Origin: Vibrio azureus
GTDB taxonomy: Bacteria; Pseudomonadota; Gammaproteobacteria; Enterobacterales; Vibrionaceae
DNA length: 64,000 bases
Assembly: GCF_002849855.1 (NCBI RefSeq)
Contig: NZ_CP018618.1
Span: forward strand, 59,706 to 123,705
Reading direction: 5' to 3'
Made by a program: the position numbers and the translations under genes. The notes below the pieces were generated by a model that was given only the letters and a program-made list of their open reading frames with translations, ran no database searches and was not told where the DNA came from. This document shows positions 16,554-26,500 of this stretch, in pieces (within the stretch, counting starts at the first letter, position 1; each line of letters begins with the position of its first letter).

Positions 16554-18386
16554 ATGAATAAACAAGATCAGCTTATACACAATTCCCTACCATTAATCGC
16601 AGCCGGACTTGGAGACAAGTTAGGTGTGCGTATAACGGTATCGGGTAATCAGGCGTGGACTGATGGAAAAACCATCAACATTCCAGATTTCAATATCAAA
16701 TCGAAAGAACACAAAGATGCGGTACTTGGCTTTGTTTCTCATGAAGCTGCACACCTCAAATTTGATTCTTTCAACCTGCAAGGTGACTTCAGTTCCACAG
16801 CGTTAAAAAACTATTGGAATATCTTTGAAGACTTGCGCATCGAGAATGCAATGATTGAAAGCATGGTAGGTACTAAGAACTGGATTAACCAGATCTGGAT
16901 TAACCGTCAAAATGACGGTAGCCGACCACCAATCCAAACTGACGCAAAACCAGCAAGCTGCATTTGTGAATTGTTACTGATGACTTGTCGTGTCAAGCAT
17001 CGAGGACAAACGCACTTACAGCCCTACTTGGATGCTGCTGAAGACGCATTTTGTTTAAACCTTGGGTTCAAGCTTTATATACAAGTCAATAACTTGTTAA
17101 GCAGTGAGCTTCCAAACCTATCTTCATCCAAAGATGCTTACGACTTAGCGGTAAAGGTAAATACCCTTATTAATGAGTTTGATCCTGATGAAGGTGAACC
17201 GGATGAACCTAGTCCAGATAGTTCGAGCGACACACCGGAGGATAGTAATCCAGATGACTCGGCCTCTCCTGATGAATCAAATGAACCTGACAGTTCAGAT
17301 GAAACAGAAGAAGGACCAGGACAAGCTAATGATGCTGAAAGTGAAGAACCCAACTCGCAAGGGTCGGATGATTCACAATCTAGCAGCGTAGAACCTGAAC
17401 AGCCGGTGGAGAGCGAAGGTAATAACTCTAGCTCAAATTCGACAAGTTCTGGTCAGCAAGAATCAAATCAACCAACGTCAGAGCAAATCAGAGCATCAAT
17501 AAAAGCGGCAAATGATTCAACTGAAATGTTTGACGATATGAGTAGTTTCGCTCAATCGCTCGAAGTATTAGCAGAAGCTAATCCAGAGCAATCCAGAGTG
17601 TCGCTGCCAGAAGTCATCAATGTTGATCCCATAAGCGGAACACGCTGGGGTATTGATTCAAATGTTAACAGCACTTCATCGCAGATTACTGCAAAGCTAC
17701 AATCCATTGTTGAAGATGAAATGAGAGTGCGATGTAGAACGAAGTCTTCAGGTTTAAAGCTGAATTCTAAAACTTTACACCGCTACGCTGTTAATGATGC
17801 TCGGCTTTTCAAACAGAAAAGCAAAAAGCTTCAGATTGATACGGTTGTTGAGGTCTGTGTAGACAACTCAGGCTCGATGACATCTCGTAATCTGATGAGT
17901 ACAGCAAGGGAAGCTCAACTCGCTCTTGCAAAGGCTCTATCTCGAATCAATGGGGTAGGCATCGGTGCATCTGCGTTTCCTGACTCTGATTGCGATAGAA
18001 ACATACTTAACTTGTTAGACGAAGGTGAAAGTGTCAACAAACTAGCCATGCGTTATCACAAAGTTGATGGTAGGGGAGGGTCAACCCCAACAGCTTCTGC
18101 ATTGTGGCATTGCATACGCAAAGTATGTAGCAGCAGAAAACATCACAAGGTCATCATCATTATCACTGATGGTTATCCGAATGGTGGTCAAAGAGAAGAA
18201 CTTGCTCGTTTGGTCTGTAAAGCTACCAAAAGTGGTATTACTGTTATAGGCGTTGCCATTGGCACCATTTCTAGTAGTAAACAAGCGTTCTACCAATACT
18301 TCCCTAATGCACTGTTTATTCAGGACATTAGAGAACTCAAATCAGAGTTATTCAAAGTAGCTAAAGATATTTTAGTGACTCGGTAA
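16554..18386 (+). CDS. CobT-like VWA protein with HExxH motif
   Basis: 610 aa. N-terminal part carries SHEAAHLKF (HExxH, 63-67), typical of CobT-like proteins with a zincin-like fold. A long acidic, Ser/Pro-rich linker spans about residues 210-315. The C-terminal VWA domain has the MIDAS motif DNSGSMTS (near 443) and a later GRGGSTPT loop. It is the likely partner of the MoxR/CobS-like ATPase at 11371, as in CobS-CobT and MoxR-VWA pairs. Role on the element unknown. Start at 16554; 16533 is inside the leader. Confidence 0.82.
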   Translation: MNKQDQLIHNSLPLIAAGLGDKLGVRITVSGNQAWTDGKTINIPDFNIKSKEHKDAVLGFVSHEAAHLKFDSFNLQGDFSSTALKNYWNIFEDLRIENAMIESMVGTKNWINQIWINRQNDGSRPPIQTDAKPASCICELLLMTCRVKHRGQTHLQPYLDAAEDAFCLNLGFKLYIQVNNLLSSELPNLSSSKDAYDLAVKVNTLINEFDPDEGEPDEPSPDSSSDTPEDSNPDDSASPDESNEPDSSDETEEGPGQANDAESEEPNSQGSDDSQSSSVEPEQPVESEGNNSSSNSTSSGQQESNQPTSEQIRASIKAANDSTEMFDDMSSFAQSLEVLAEANPEQSRVSLPEVINVDPISGTRWGIDSNVNSTSSQITAKLQSIVEDEMRVRCRTKSSGLKLNSKTLHRYAVNDARLFKQKSKKLQIDTVVEVCVDNSGSMTSRNLMSTAREAQLALAKALSRINGVGIGASAFPDSDCDRNILNLLDEGESVNKLAMRYHKVDGRGGSTPTASALWHCIRKVCSSRKHHKVIIIITDGYPNGGQREELARLVCKATKSGITVIGVAIGTISSSKQAFYQYFPNALFIQDIRELKSELFKVAKDILVTR

Positions 18387-18395
18387 CTTATTAAT

Positions 18396-18461
18396 ATCAA
18401 ACCCAATCGGGCAATACTGCCCGTAGGGAATGGTGTTGCCCTTTTTTTAAGGAACAACATC
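18396..18461 (+). promoter_or_regulatory. Bistable RNA leader 11 (before 18462 gene)
   Basis: CCC..CGGGC-AATACT-GCCCG..GGG hairpin ten bases after the VWA stop. Strand B GGTGTTGCCC plus T7 pairs with GGGCAATAC, or with CAACATCA at the ATG. Confidence 0.7.
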
Positions 18462-18746
18462 ATGGAACAGCTATTAATTCCACTAGAGGTTCAGAGCCAA
18501 ACCGAGTTTTATGGTGTATGGACTGAAAGCGAAATCGTCATGATGCAAGAGGGCATGTTAATTCAGGCTCTTAATGAAATTAATGACGGACGCAAATCTA
18601 GCACAATGCGGAAAGAAGCAATCGAATGGTTAATGAACGAAAGTGATGAACCATTTAGTGCTGATATCTGCGCATTAAAATGTGGCTATGACATTAACAC
18701 CTTACGTGCTTATCTACGCCCAATTGTTCGGAAATACTACTCTTAA
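18462..18746 (+). CDS. Small protein, paralogue of the 19134 gene
   Basis: 94 aa. Its middle and C-terminus align with the product of 19134-19469: shared pattern NDGRKSSTMRKEAIEWLM versus RDGRKSKLMRQEATEWLL, then Leu-rich helices. Family unrecognised; helical, maybe DNA-binding. The two genes look like an internal duplication. Confidence 0.65.
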   Translation: MEQLLIPLEVQSQTEFYGVWTESEIVMMQEGMLIQALNEINDGRKSSTMRKEAIEWLMNESDEPFSADICALKCGYDINTLRAYLRPIVRKYYS

Positions 18747-18770
18747 CAATCCACTTCCAATTTGATACCT

Positions 18771-18829
18771 GCCCACACCAAATTCAATTTAAGCCTTGTG
18801 CTTAAAGATCATGATTTGGTGATAGGGCA
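18771..18829 (+). other. Long nested hairpin after the 18462 gene
   Basis: Outer CACCAAAT/ATTTGGTG encloses TTTAAGC-CTTGT-GCTTAAA, with a further GCCC/GGGC closing pair outside. Similar in style to 14827-14873. No T-run, so termination is uncertain. Confidence 0.5.
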
Positions 18830-18875
18830 TAAATTTGCGTCTAACTATTGGGCACAAATTTATGGGTTATCACTC

Positions 18876-18935
18876 ATACACCCAAACGGGGCTATTTCCC
18901 CGTATGGGGATAGTCCCTGTTAATCAGGAGGCTAC
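18876..18935 (+). promoter_or_regulatory. Bistable RNA leader 12 (before 18936 gene)
   Basis: CCC..CGGGG-CTATTT-CCCCG..GGGG hairpin. ATAGTCCC pairs with GGGGCTAT (one wobble), or TAGTC with GGCTA just before the start. Confidence 0.6.
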
Positions 18936-19043
18936 ATGAGCATTTCTATTCCTCTCGTTATTGTTATTGCCATTAAATTATCTGTTATCGCCTATGCGTT
19001 GCAGGTATATGGCACTCCAATACCTAAGAGTTCAGACAAGTAA
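18936..19043 (+). CDS. Small membrane peptide, 35 aa
   Basis: ATG preceded by AGGAGGC. The peptide has a hydrophobic N-terminal half (IPLVIVIAIKLSVIAYAL) and a short polar tail. Supported by its ribosome binding site and its own RNA leader, which argues that it is a real gene. Confidence 0.55.
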   Translation: MSISIPLVIVIAIKLSVIAYALQVYGTPIPKSSDK

Positions 19044-19050
19044 TTCTATC

Positions 19051-19133
19051 GACTTCTTCTACTTGGGGCTTTTCAAAGCCTTGCCTGTCCCTTGCGGGCT
19101 TCGAAAAGCCTCAAGGACTATAGGAGAAGCATC
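19051..19133 (+). promoter_or_regulatory. Bistable RNA leader 13 (before 19134 gene)
   Basis: Longest member. GGGGCTTTTC can pair with GAAAAGCCTC, and GCTTC with GAAGC at the start region; a CCTTGCC..GGGC stem lies between. Supports the start at 19134 rather than 19092. Confidence 0.6.
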
Positions 19134-19469
19134 ATGATAGGCATTACTACACAACCAACCAATCAAAAACATCATTTACAGGCACAGCAAAATCAAAGCC
19201 TTGTAGATGAAATTTCAAATCCAACTTGGACTGACCAAATGATTGAAGATCTTCAATACGGCATGATCAAAAGTGCTATTGACGATATTCGGGATGGTCG
19301 GAAATCCAAGTTAATGCGGCAAGAAGCAACCGAATGGCTACTAGAAGATGACTATGTTCATCCTCTGTCATTTTGTAATTGTTGCCGTTCATTAGGTTTA
19401 GACGCTGAGCTATTACGTTCAATGCTTAGCCGTCTACTACAAGGGAGATTCCACTATGAATCAATCTAA
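19134..19469 (+). CDS. Hypothetical protein, 111 aa, paralogue of 18462 gene
   Basis: Start at 19134 (AGGAGAAGC upstream). Residues about 35-105 align with the 18462-18746 product. Gln/Asn-rich N-terminus. It overlaps the start of the TOPRIM gene by 14 nt, so the two are coupled. Confidence 0.65.
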   Translation: MIGITTQPTNQKHHLQAQQNQSLVDEISNPTWTDQMIEDLQYGMIKSAIDDIRDGRKSKLMRQEATEWLLEDDYVHPLSFCNCCRSLGLDAELLRSMLSRLLQGRFHYESI

Positions 19470-20634
19470 AGTAGCTGTAGTAAAAGCAGCGGCAAAAGGT
19501 CGCTGGTTAGAAGTTCTTGAGGCTGTCGCGCCAAGTCTTTCCGAAGCAACAAAAAACGTTGAGAACCACGTACCTTGTCCAATAAATGGTGGTACTGATG
19601 GATTTAGACTTTTTAAAGATGCAAAGGAAACTGGCGGTGGGGTTTCAAATCAACACGGTGTATTTCGCAATGGTTTTGACCTACTTATGTGGGTTTTAGA
19701 TCGAGATTTTCAGTACGTTCTAAATGAAGTTGCAGACTATCTTGGTCTTAGTGGCAAGGAGTGGAAGGGTGCTAGTATCCAAACGCAACAAATACAGCCA
19801 CAACCAAAAGTGGATGCCAGTCATCTCAAAAAATGTCGGTATTCATTGCGAAAAGCATGGCAAACCGCATATGACTTGACTGCACCGGAAGCTAAGCTAG
19901 CTCGAATTTACTTGTCTCGTAGAGGCTTAGACTTAAAAAAGCTAAACCTCTATGGTTTGAGTAAAACTATGCGCTTTAACCCTGCAATGCCCTTGTATGA
20001 AACACGTAAAATCAACGGCATTAAGAAGAACCTTTTCATTGGCAAGTTTCCAGCTCTCGTTTCGCTGGTCACTTATCCCGATGGTAAGGCAGCAACAATT
20101 CATCGAACCTTCTTGGATCATCAAGGCAATAAGCTAAAGATGGCTGTGGAAGGTATCGATGTTAATGCTAAAAAATTGATGCCTCGATGTGAGTCTCGTC
20201 CTTTAACGGGAAGCGCAATACACTTGGCAGAAATCAATGGAGAAATCCTGCACGTAACTGAAGGTATAGAAACAGCATTGTCAGTAAAGCAAATGCTTGC
20301 TGACAGAGGTTGTCAAAATGAACCCGTATGGGCGTGTATATCATCAACTATCTTGGAAAGCTTTCAGCCACCTAAAGGGGTCAAGTACATCTTTGTTTGG
20401 GCTGATAAAGACACTAAGCGTGTTGTTCATGGCAAAACCGTAGAAGCTGGGTTAGATGCTGCTATGGGGCTTGCAGAACGCCTAGAAGATAGCGATGAAT
20501 GGGTAGCGATTATGTATCCGACCTGGGATATCCCAACCGGAGTTAAATCTATTGATTGGAATGATGTCTTAGTTGAACACGGCACAAGCAAATTTCCTCA
20601 TCATCATACACAAATATGGATGGGGGCTTGCTAA
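19456..20634 (+). CDS. TOPRIM-domain primase-like protein
   Basis: 392 aa. The N-terminal region resembles the zinc-binding part of phage P4-type primases (PCPINGGTDGFRLFKDA, HGVFRNGFDLLMWV), though the Cys set is incomplete. The C-terminal TOPRIM domain has the catalytic Glu in LHVTEGIETALSV and the acidic DKDT in FVWADKDTK. It may make primers for element replication or transfer, or for Bet-mediated recombination. The start overlaps the previous gene; the stop overlaps the next ATG. Confidence 0.8.
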   Translation: MNQSKVAVVKAAAKGRWLEVLEAVAPSLSEATKNVENHVPCPINGGTDGFRLFKDAKETGGGVSNQHGVFRNGFDLLMWVLDRDFQYVLNEVADYLGLSGKEWKGASIQTQQIQPQPKVDASHLKKCRYSLRKAWQTAYDLTAPEAKLARIYLSRRGLDLKKLNLYGLSKTMRFNPAMPLYETRKINGIKKNLFIGKFPALVSLVTYPDGKAATIHRTFLDHQGNKLKMAVEGIDVNAKKLMPRCESRPLTGSAIHLAEINGEILHVTEGIETALSVKQMLADRGCQNEPVWACISSTILESFQPPKGVKYIFVWADKDTKRVVHGKTVEAGLDAAMGLAERLEDSDEWVAIMYPTWDIPTGVKSIDWNDVLVEHGTSKFPHHHTQIWMGAC

Positions 20635-20876
20635 TGATTCGTTTCATTACAGATATTAAATCTCCACAAGAGCCTGATATTCTCACGCCGAACCGGTTCA
20701 ACCAGTTGTTAATTGTGAGTTTAGAAGGTCAACTGTTAGCTACCTATAATGCGCCAATGAATGGCTGGACACACGATGTTCTAGTCAGGCTATCGCGGCT
20801 ATTCCCGCAGCAGTGGGGATATTGCGGGGCAGATGCTCTACTTGGTGATCAATTTGTTGGTTCAACAGAAATTTAA
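20634..20876 (+). CDS. Hypothetical protein, 80 aa
   Basis: Starts on the last base of the TOPRIM stop (TAATG). Small protein with conserved-looking NAPMNGWTHDVLVRLSRLFP segment. Last gene of the module before the traF promoter. Unknown family. Confidence 0.6.
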   Translation: MIRFITDIKSPQEPDILTPNRFNQLLIVSLEGQLLATYNAPMNGWTHDVLVRLSRLFPQQWGYCGADALLGDQFVGSTEI

Positions 20877-20885
20877 TTGAGATAA

Positions 20886-20908
20886 CCCACACGCCAAAGG
20901 CGTGTGGG
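20886..20908 (+). terminator. Terminator-like hairpin
   Basis: Perfect CCCACACGCC-AAA-GGCGTGTGGG stem (10 pairs) ten bases after the last module gene. The T-run is poor, so it may be an RNA 3' end stabiliser or a weak terminator. Confidence 0.6.
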
Positions 20909-20980
20909 ACATCTTTAACTTATACTTAAACACAATTACTCCTTTGATACCTTTCCCTCTGAACACCCAACACCAAACGT

Positions 20981-20995
20981 CTTAACATTGTTAAG
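20981..20995. promoter_or_regulatory. Inverted repeat upstream of traF
   Basis: CTTAACA-T-TGTTAAG, 7-bp perfect arms, about 140 bp before the traF start in a 257-bp gap. A candidate operator for the control of traFHG. It does not look like the GCCC-rich activator boxes known from IncC elements. Confidence 0.4.
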
Positions 20996-21133
20996 TTGTT
21001 CGCTTATCACACTGTTCTAATAATACCCGCAACGCAATCTAGCCTCATTTCTCGCTGACTTTGGAAATTCGAAAAGTGTGAGTCAATAAGAGATGAAACA
21101 CATTCCGTCGAATTAAGACTAAGGGATTATTAA

Positions 21134-22129
21134 ATGAACAAACTCTTACTACCTATAGCTGTAGGTGTAGTCATTTCCAGTTTTGCTCACGCGCAAAACC
21201 AACCAACGCAAACCAAGAAACAAACCTTAGCTAACGAAAGTGGCAGCGATAACAAATACTTCGCAGATAGTGAAAAAGGTTGGTATTGGTATGAACAACT
21301 ACCGCAAGATGAGAAAGAAAAGTTCCTAGAAAAACTAAAGCAGGAACAACCGCTAACTACACCCAAGCCAGCCAAAACCAAGCCAGAAAAAAAGCCACTA
21401 TCAAGCGCATGGTTTAGAGAGAATTTTCAAAAATATGCTGATGCCGCGATGAACAATCCATATGACCAGGAGGCAATGCGAACTTATCTGTATTTAGAAA
21501 AGTTTATGCGTGACCGCGCCGTTGCATTTGGTATGGAACGACAAAAAGCAGTAATGGCTGAACCGTTCCTTGACCAAACCTCATCTCGCCCAATCGCTAA
21601 CTTTGGGATGAAGACTATGAATGTACAAGCATCTCAAAATAAGCATGCGCTACTAGAAGAAATGGGTAACGAGTCCGGCTTATATTTCTTCTACCGCAGT
21701 GAAGATGTATTCAGTGAACGGCAAGCAGAGCTAGTGGCACAGTTACAGTCGGAGTTTGGCTTCACTATATTCCCTGTTTCAATGGATGGCACACCTCCAC
21801 CAACCGTTCTTGGTGAAGCTTTTGAAGTCAACACAACACAAGCCCAATCACTAGGTATTCAAGTCCTACCCGCTACGTACCTGTTCAACCCAAACACCAG
21901 AGCAATTGAACTAGTAGGTCAGGGGATGCACTCCATAACCGACCTAAAGGATCGCCTTTTGTTTGCTGCATTGCGTTCAGGTCTGATTGACGAACAACAG
22001 TACCAATTAACCAAACCAAGCGGTCTTTATGTTGATCCAAATGGCTACGTAACCAGTGGACTTCAAGTTCCTGAGAATGCCCCACAAGAATTTCAAAAAC
22101 TTTATCAACAAAGCTTATCAGCGCAATAA
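21134..22129 (+). CDS. traF: Conjugative transfer protein TraF
   Basis: 331 aa. Signal peptide (residues 1-20, cleavage after FAHA), a Pro/Lys-rich linker, and a C-terminal thioredoxin-like domain without a CxxC pair (SGLYFFYRSEDVFSERQ, VLPATYLFNPNT), as in F-type TraF. It acts in the periplasm in pilus and mating-pair assembly. First gene of traF-traH-traG, the same order as in F, SXT/R391 and IncC elements. Seventeen bases separate it from traH. Confidence 0.9.
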   Translation: MNKLLLPIAVGVVISSFAHAQNQPTQTKKQTLANESGSDNKYFADSEKGWYWYEQLPQDEKEKFLEKLKQEQPLTTPKPAKTKPEKKPLSSAWFRENFQKYADAAMNNPYDQEAMRTYLYLEKFMRDRAVAFGMERQKAVMAEPFLDQTSSRPIANFGMKTMNVQASQNKHALLEEMGNESGLYFFYRSEDVFSERQAELVAQLQSEFGFTIFPVSMDGTPPPTVLGEAFEVNTTQAQSLGIQVLPATYLFNPNTRAIELVGQGMHSITDLKDRLLFAALRSGLIDEQQYQLTKPSGLYVDPNGYVTSGLQVPENAPQEFQKLYQQSLSAQ

Positions 22130-22146
22130 ACAAGGAGATTACTGCA

Positions 22147-23544
22147 ATGAAACTAAATCTATTAACGGGCAGCTTGTTTATGGTCAGCTTATTAAATACG
22201 CCACTTGCTACTGCAAGCATAAATGACCAAATGCGCGATACCTTCAATATGCTAACCAACACAACAACTCCTAATGCCTATAACACTGCCCGTCGAGGCG
22301 TGATATCCGGTGGCAGCTTGTTTATGAAAGCTCCTATCAAACGCTCAAATTTAGTATCTGCAACCGCGCCATCAGTATCCGCAGGGTGTGGTGGGATAAA
22401 TCTGTATGGCGGTAGCTTCTCGTTCATTAACAAAGATGAATTTATTCAAACATTTCAGGCAATTGGCGCTAATGCTCTTGGATATGGTGTAAAACTGGCT
22501 TTGCAATCAGCGTGTCCAACCTGTGAACAGATCATGACTTCTCTGGAAAAAACAGCGCAGTTTGCCAACAACATTAATATTGATAGCTGCCAAGCGGCGC
22601 AAGGCATTGTTAATGCGGGAATAGACTTTGCGACAACGGCAAAAGCCGATACATCAGCGAAGACTCTCGGTGTCAACAGCGGTCAATGGGAAGACCTAAA
22701 CGAAGCATGGGGATGGGCTAATGAAGCTGGTCACTCTCCATCTAAAGTTTTGGCTACAGCTGATCCTACAACCACGAAGGAGAAAATCACTATCAATGCG
22801 ACATGGAAAGCGATGAAGGAAAGCAAAGTTCATAGCCTATACGGTGGAGATGACGAGTTCTTAGAGTTACTTATGACCATGATTGGTACAGTAGTAATCA
22901 AAAACGGAAGTAGTGACCCAGAATCAGATCCTAAGCCTACGGTGTACCAGGGACGTACCATTAGACTAACCGACTTAATAGACGGTGGCACATTCAAAAT
23001 TTATGACTGTGATACATCGGATAAAAACGGCTGTTTAAATGCACCGCTTGCACCATCTAAATCTGTCACTATCAAAGGGTTACGTGATCGTGTATATGAT
23101 GCCTTACTTGGAAGCGATGGTGTCATTGTTGCCTACCAAAATGACACTGAGTGGAGTACTAACGCAAAACAAACTCTCAAGTTCCCAACGATGATTGGTC
23201 AATTTTGTAATCAAAAAATCTACCAAGCTGCGGTTAACGGCACAGTGGCTACGGTTGGTACTTACATAGCCAATACCTGTGCGGAGCGTTTGGCTCTTGA
23301 TCTCGCATATATGCAAATAACGTCATACATCCAAGTAACACAAGCGGCTCTTAAAAACCTTTTCACTACTGACAGTCAAGAATCAGCGAAGACGCAAGCT
23401 GAAAAGGTGCTCCTAGATAGCTCTAAGTACTATCTGGAAGAATATAACCTTCTATCTAAAGACTCTGATTTCCAAGATATCAAAGTGAAGCTTGATAGTG
23501 TCAACTTTGGTGAAGGTGAAACCAATACACTGACAGGTAAGTAA
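22147..23544 (+). CDS. traH: Conjugative transfer protein TraH
   Basis: 465 aa with a cleavable signal peptide (ending about residue 24). Characteristic features are the GCGGINLYGGSFSFINKDEF stretch, paired cysteines (CPTCEQI), and a C-terminal helical region. TraH is a periplasmic/outer-membrane-associated F-type pilus assembly factor. Ribosome binding site AAGGAG. It is followed by traG after two bases. Confidence 0.92.
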   Translation: MKLNLLTGSLFMVSLLNTPLATASINDQMRDTFNMLTNTTTPNAYNTARRGVISGGSLFMKAPIKRSNLVSATAPSVSAGCGGINLYGGSFSFINKDEFIQTFQAIGANALGYGVKLALQSACPTCEQIMTSLEKTAQFANNINIDSCQAAQGIVNAGIDFATTAKADTSAKTLGVNSGQWEDLNEAWGWANEAGHSPSKVLATADPTTTKEKITINATWKAMKESKVHSLYGGDDEFLELLMTMIGTVVIKNGSSDPESDPKPTVYQGRTIRLTDLIDGGTFKIYDCDTSDKNGCLNAPLAPSKSVTIKGLRDRVYDALLGSDGVIVAYQNDTEWSTNAKQTLKFPTMIGQFCNQKIYQAAVNGTVATVGTYIANTCAERLALDLAYMQITSYIQVTQAALKNLFTTDSQESAKTQAEKVLLDSSKYYLEEYNLLSKDSDFQDIKVKLDSVNFGEGETNTLTGK

Positions 23545-23546
23545 TT

Positions 23547-26500
23547 ATGGTTTGGAACATTGTAAGCTTTGGGGATGTGGTAACACTTCAAACCGTTTTT
23601 AACGCTGTTGGTGCAATATCGGCTAACTCAACTTACAAAGCAGCAGCGGCGGCTGTTGCTTTATTAGTGTTCATTATCGCTATGCTTTCTTCATTGTCAG
23701 ATGGAAAACAGGAGTTACCCATACCACGACTACTAGCGGCGTTTTTCATATATGTTGCTGGATTCAATACATTGGGTACAGTCGGCATTGAGAATAGATA
23801 TGATGGCACGACTACCACCATAGACAACATTCCTATTGCCATCGCTGTACCAGCTTCGCTAATCAGTAATATTGGGCTAGAGCTGGCTGAACTGACTGAA
23901 ACCGCATTCGGCACTACCAACCCGCAGGAACGTGTTACTGAGAGGGGCTATCTAAGCCCCTTAAAAGCATTGGCTGCATATAGAGATATCGCGTATAAGT
24001 CCTGTCCGGCAGGGGATGGTAACTCTGTATTATCCGGCTATAGATTTTGTCCTAGCTTCCACAATTACATGCGTGACTGTGCGATGGTTAAAGCAAAGCG
24101 AGATGGTTTGACTCGAACTATGAAAGAAGGGGACTTTTTTACCAACATTCAGTTCAATTCATCGTCATTCGCAACATTTCTAGTGCGCTCAAGCGGAGTT
24201 ATAGAAGAACAATCCTGTATGGACGCATATTCGAAAATTATCACTATGATCAACTCTGGTGATTTCGTCACCATGTATTCCTACTTCAACGAGAGAATGG
24301 GGGTACGTACTGGCGAGAACGTAGAGAGTGTTACTAGCGATGTCCTCGCTTCAATTGGCGCTAATGCTGCTATGAATCGTAATCTGATGAAAACGATGAT
24401 GGCAAGCAAACTCGCTGAAGAAGGTGAGCTATCGTTCTACCACAAAAACAACGCTTCCGACTACGCAGAAAACCTACAAAGCTCCGTAGAACAGAGAAAT
24501 TACGGCTGGATCATTCAAGGAGAGATGTGGGTACAAATCGTAAACAAGTTCATTGCCATAATGGAATGCTTGCTATACGCCCTCACACCGTTCATTGGAT
24601 TGATGGCGCTATGTGGCTCTGTAGGCTCCAAAACGCTCCTTCTATTCCTACAGATGCTTACGGTCATTCAATTAATCCCGATGCTACTGGTTGTCGCTCA
24701 GAGTGTTGTTATGGGACAGATGGCTAGAGCTGTGACAGAGATAGGATTGCAATATGAAACTGGCTCAATTGAATGGATACAAGCAATATTTGAGCAAGCA
24801 AAAGATCTCTTAGGCTTAGGGGGAATGATTGCGGCTACTATCGTACCGGCTATGGCTATGTCGCTCGTTACCGGCTCTGGCATGGCGATGATGGGAGCAA
24901 TGAAAAGTGCAGCAGCAACCGCTAAAGACACAGATGCCACACCGGAAATAGCGAAACAGGGTGGCGCTATTGAAGATTGGGGATCATTAAACAGCGGTAC
25001 TCGTGATGCGTATGGAAACACCATGACTCAGAGCGCGGAATCGCGTGTCGGCAACATTTCAAGAAATTTGGCGAACGCAAGTTCTGTGTCAGAGGCCCAA
25101 ACTAGGATGCAAACGGCACAAGCTAATTACCAGCAAGCAGTCGAGAATGCCCTAATCAATTCGAATGGTAATGCTTTCAGCACTAACGAGATACTAAAGG
25201 CAGGTCAGTCTATTAATTCCGGCTCTAGCACCATGCAAAACTTCGCTGAGAAGCACCTTACATCTCTTGCTGACTCATATGGCCTACAGGGACAAGAGAA
25301 GAACGAATTTATCCTGGCTATGTCTGCCGGGCTCCAAGTGGTCGGTACTGGTGGGAAAACGGCTGAACAATTTGCAGAATCTTTATCGTCAGATGTAGGC
25401 AAAGCATATAAAGACGCAACATCAGGCGAAAAGGGAATTGCCCTACAAGCTAAGTTCGATGAAGCAAAAAATGCAGCCTACGAAAATGGCGAGTCTGTTA
25501 CCACCAATAACAGCGAAATGGACTCAAGAGCTGAGAGGGTATCACAAGCGAGACAAGAGGTAGAAGCTAGCACAGATCAATACCAAAATGCAGTAAGTGC
25601 TACAGATACAGCGTCAATCATGAACGACGACGTAAGAATGGGACTAGCCATGATTGGACAAGACGAAAATGTTCAAAGTAGCCTCGATAAACAGATTAAC
25701 GAAAACAGAGATAATCCTGAGTGGCTAAGAAGGTTTTCTCAGAACTATCAGGAAATGGATGGTGGCGTAAATGCTACAGATTTAGACTCTGACAGTGCCA
25801 AACTAGCAGCGTTTATGATAACGAATAACGAGCTAGGAAATATGGAAGATAACCAAGCAGTTCTTAGTCAGTACCATGGACAACAACCATCATCACCTGA
25901 AGAGATCAGAACTAATGGAGTCAATCCAAATATATCTGAAGAATTACCAAACAATCTTAAATATGGTGATTTGGATAGACAAAAAATTGTGGGTCCAACA
26001 AAAGGTGTAGTACCAAGTAGTCTCAATGTCGATGAGAATGATCCGTTATCCGAAAGTAGAACTAACTTGATGGATAATTTCACCAAGAATGCCAATAACG
26101 TTGAAAAATCTGGGGATGAGTTCTTCAACAGTGACCAATTTAAACAGTATCAAGACAAAGTCGATGATATGAAGCAAAAGCTAGGAATTAAAGATGATAC
26201 CAATATTGTTCCTATGGGACATACACAAGATTATATAAAGGACTCAATTGCTAGCATGCTAGCTGGTGATATATTTGACGATATTTCTCAAAAAATTGGA
26301 TACGTTGCAAACCCAATTTCTGAACAGGTAAATACTGCAAAAGAAACAATATCGAATGCATATAACACTATGAGAGCTGCCTTTTATGAATCACCAATAG
26401 GACAGGCAGAGATAGAAGCAACTGAGATGATTTCTGAAAAGTTCAATGCACTAAATGAATACTTGGACAGCAGTGAATCGTTGGATAATCTAGAACAATT

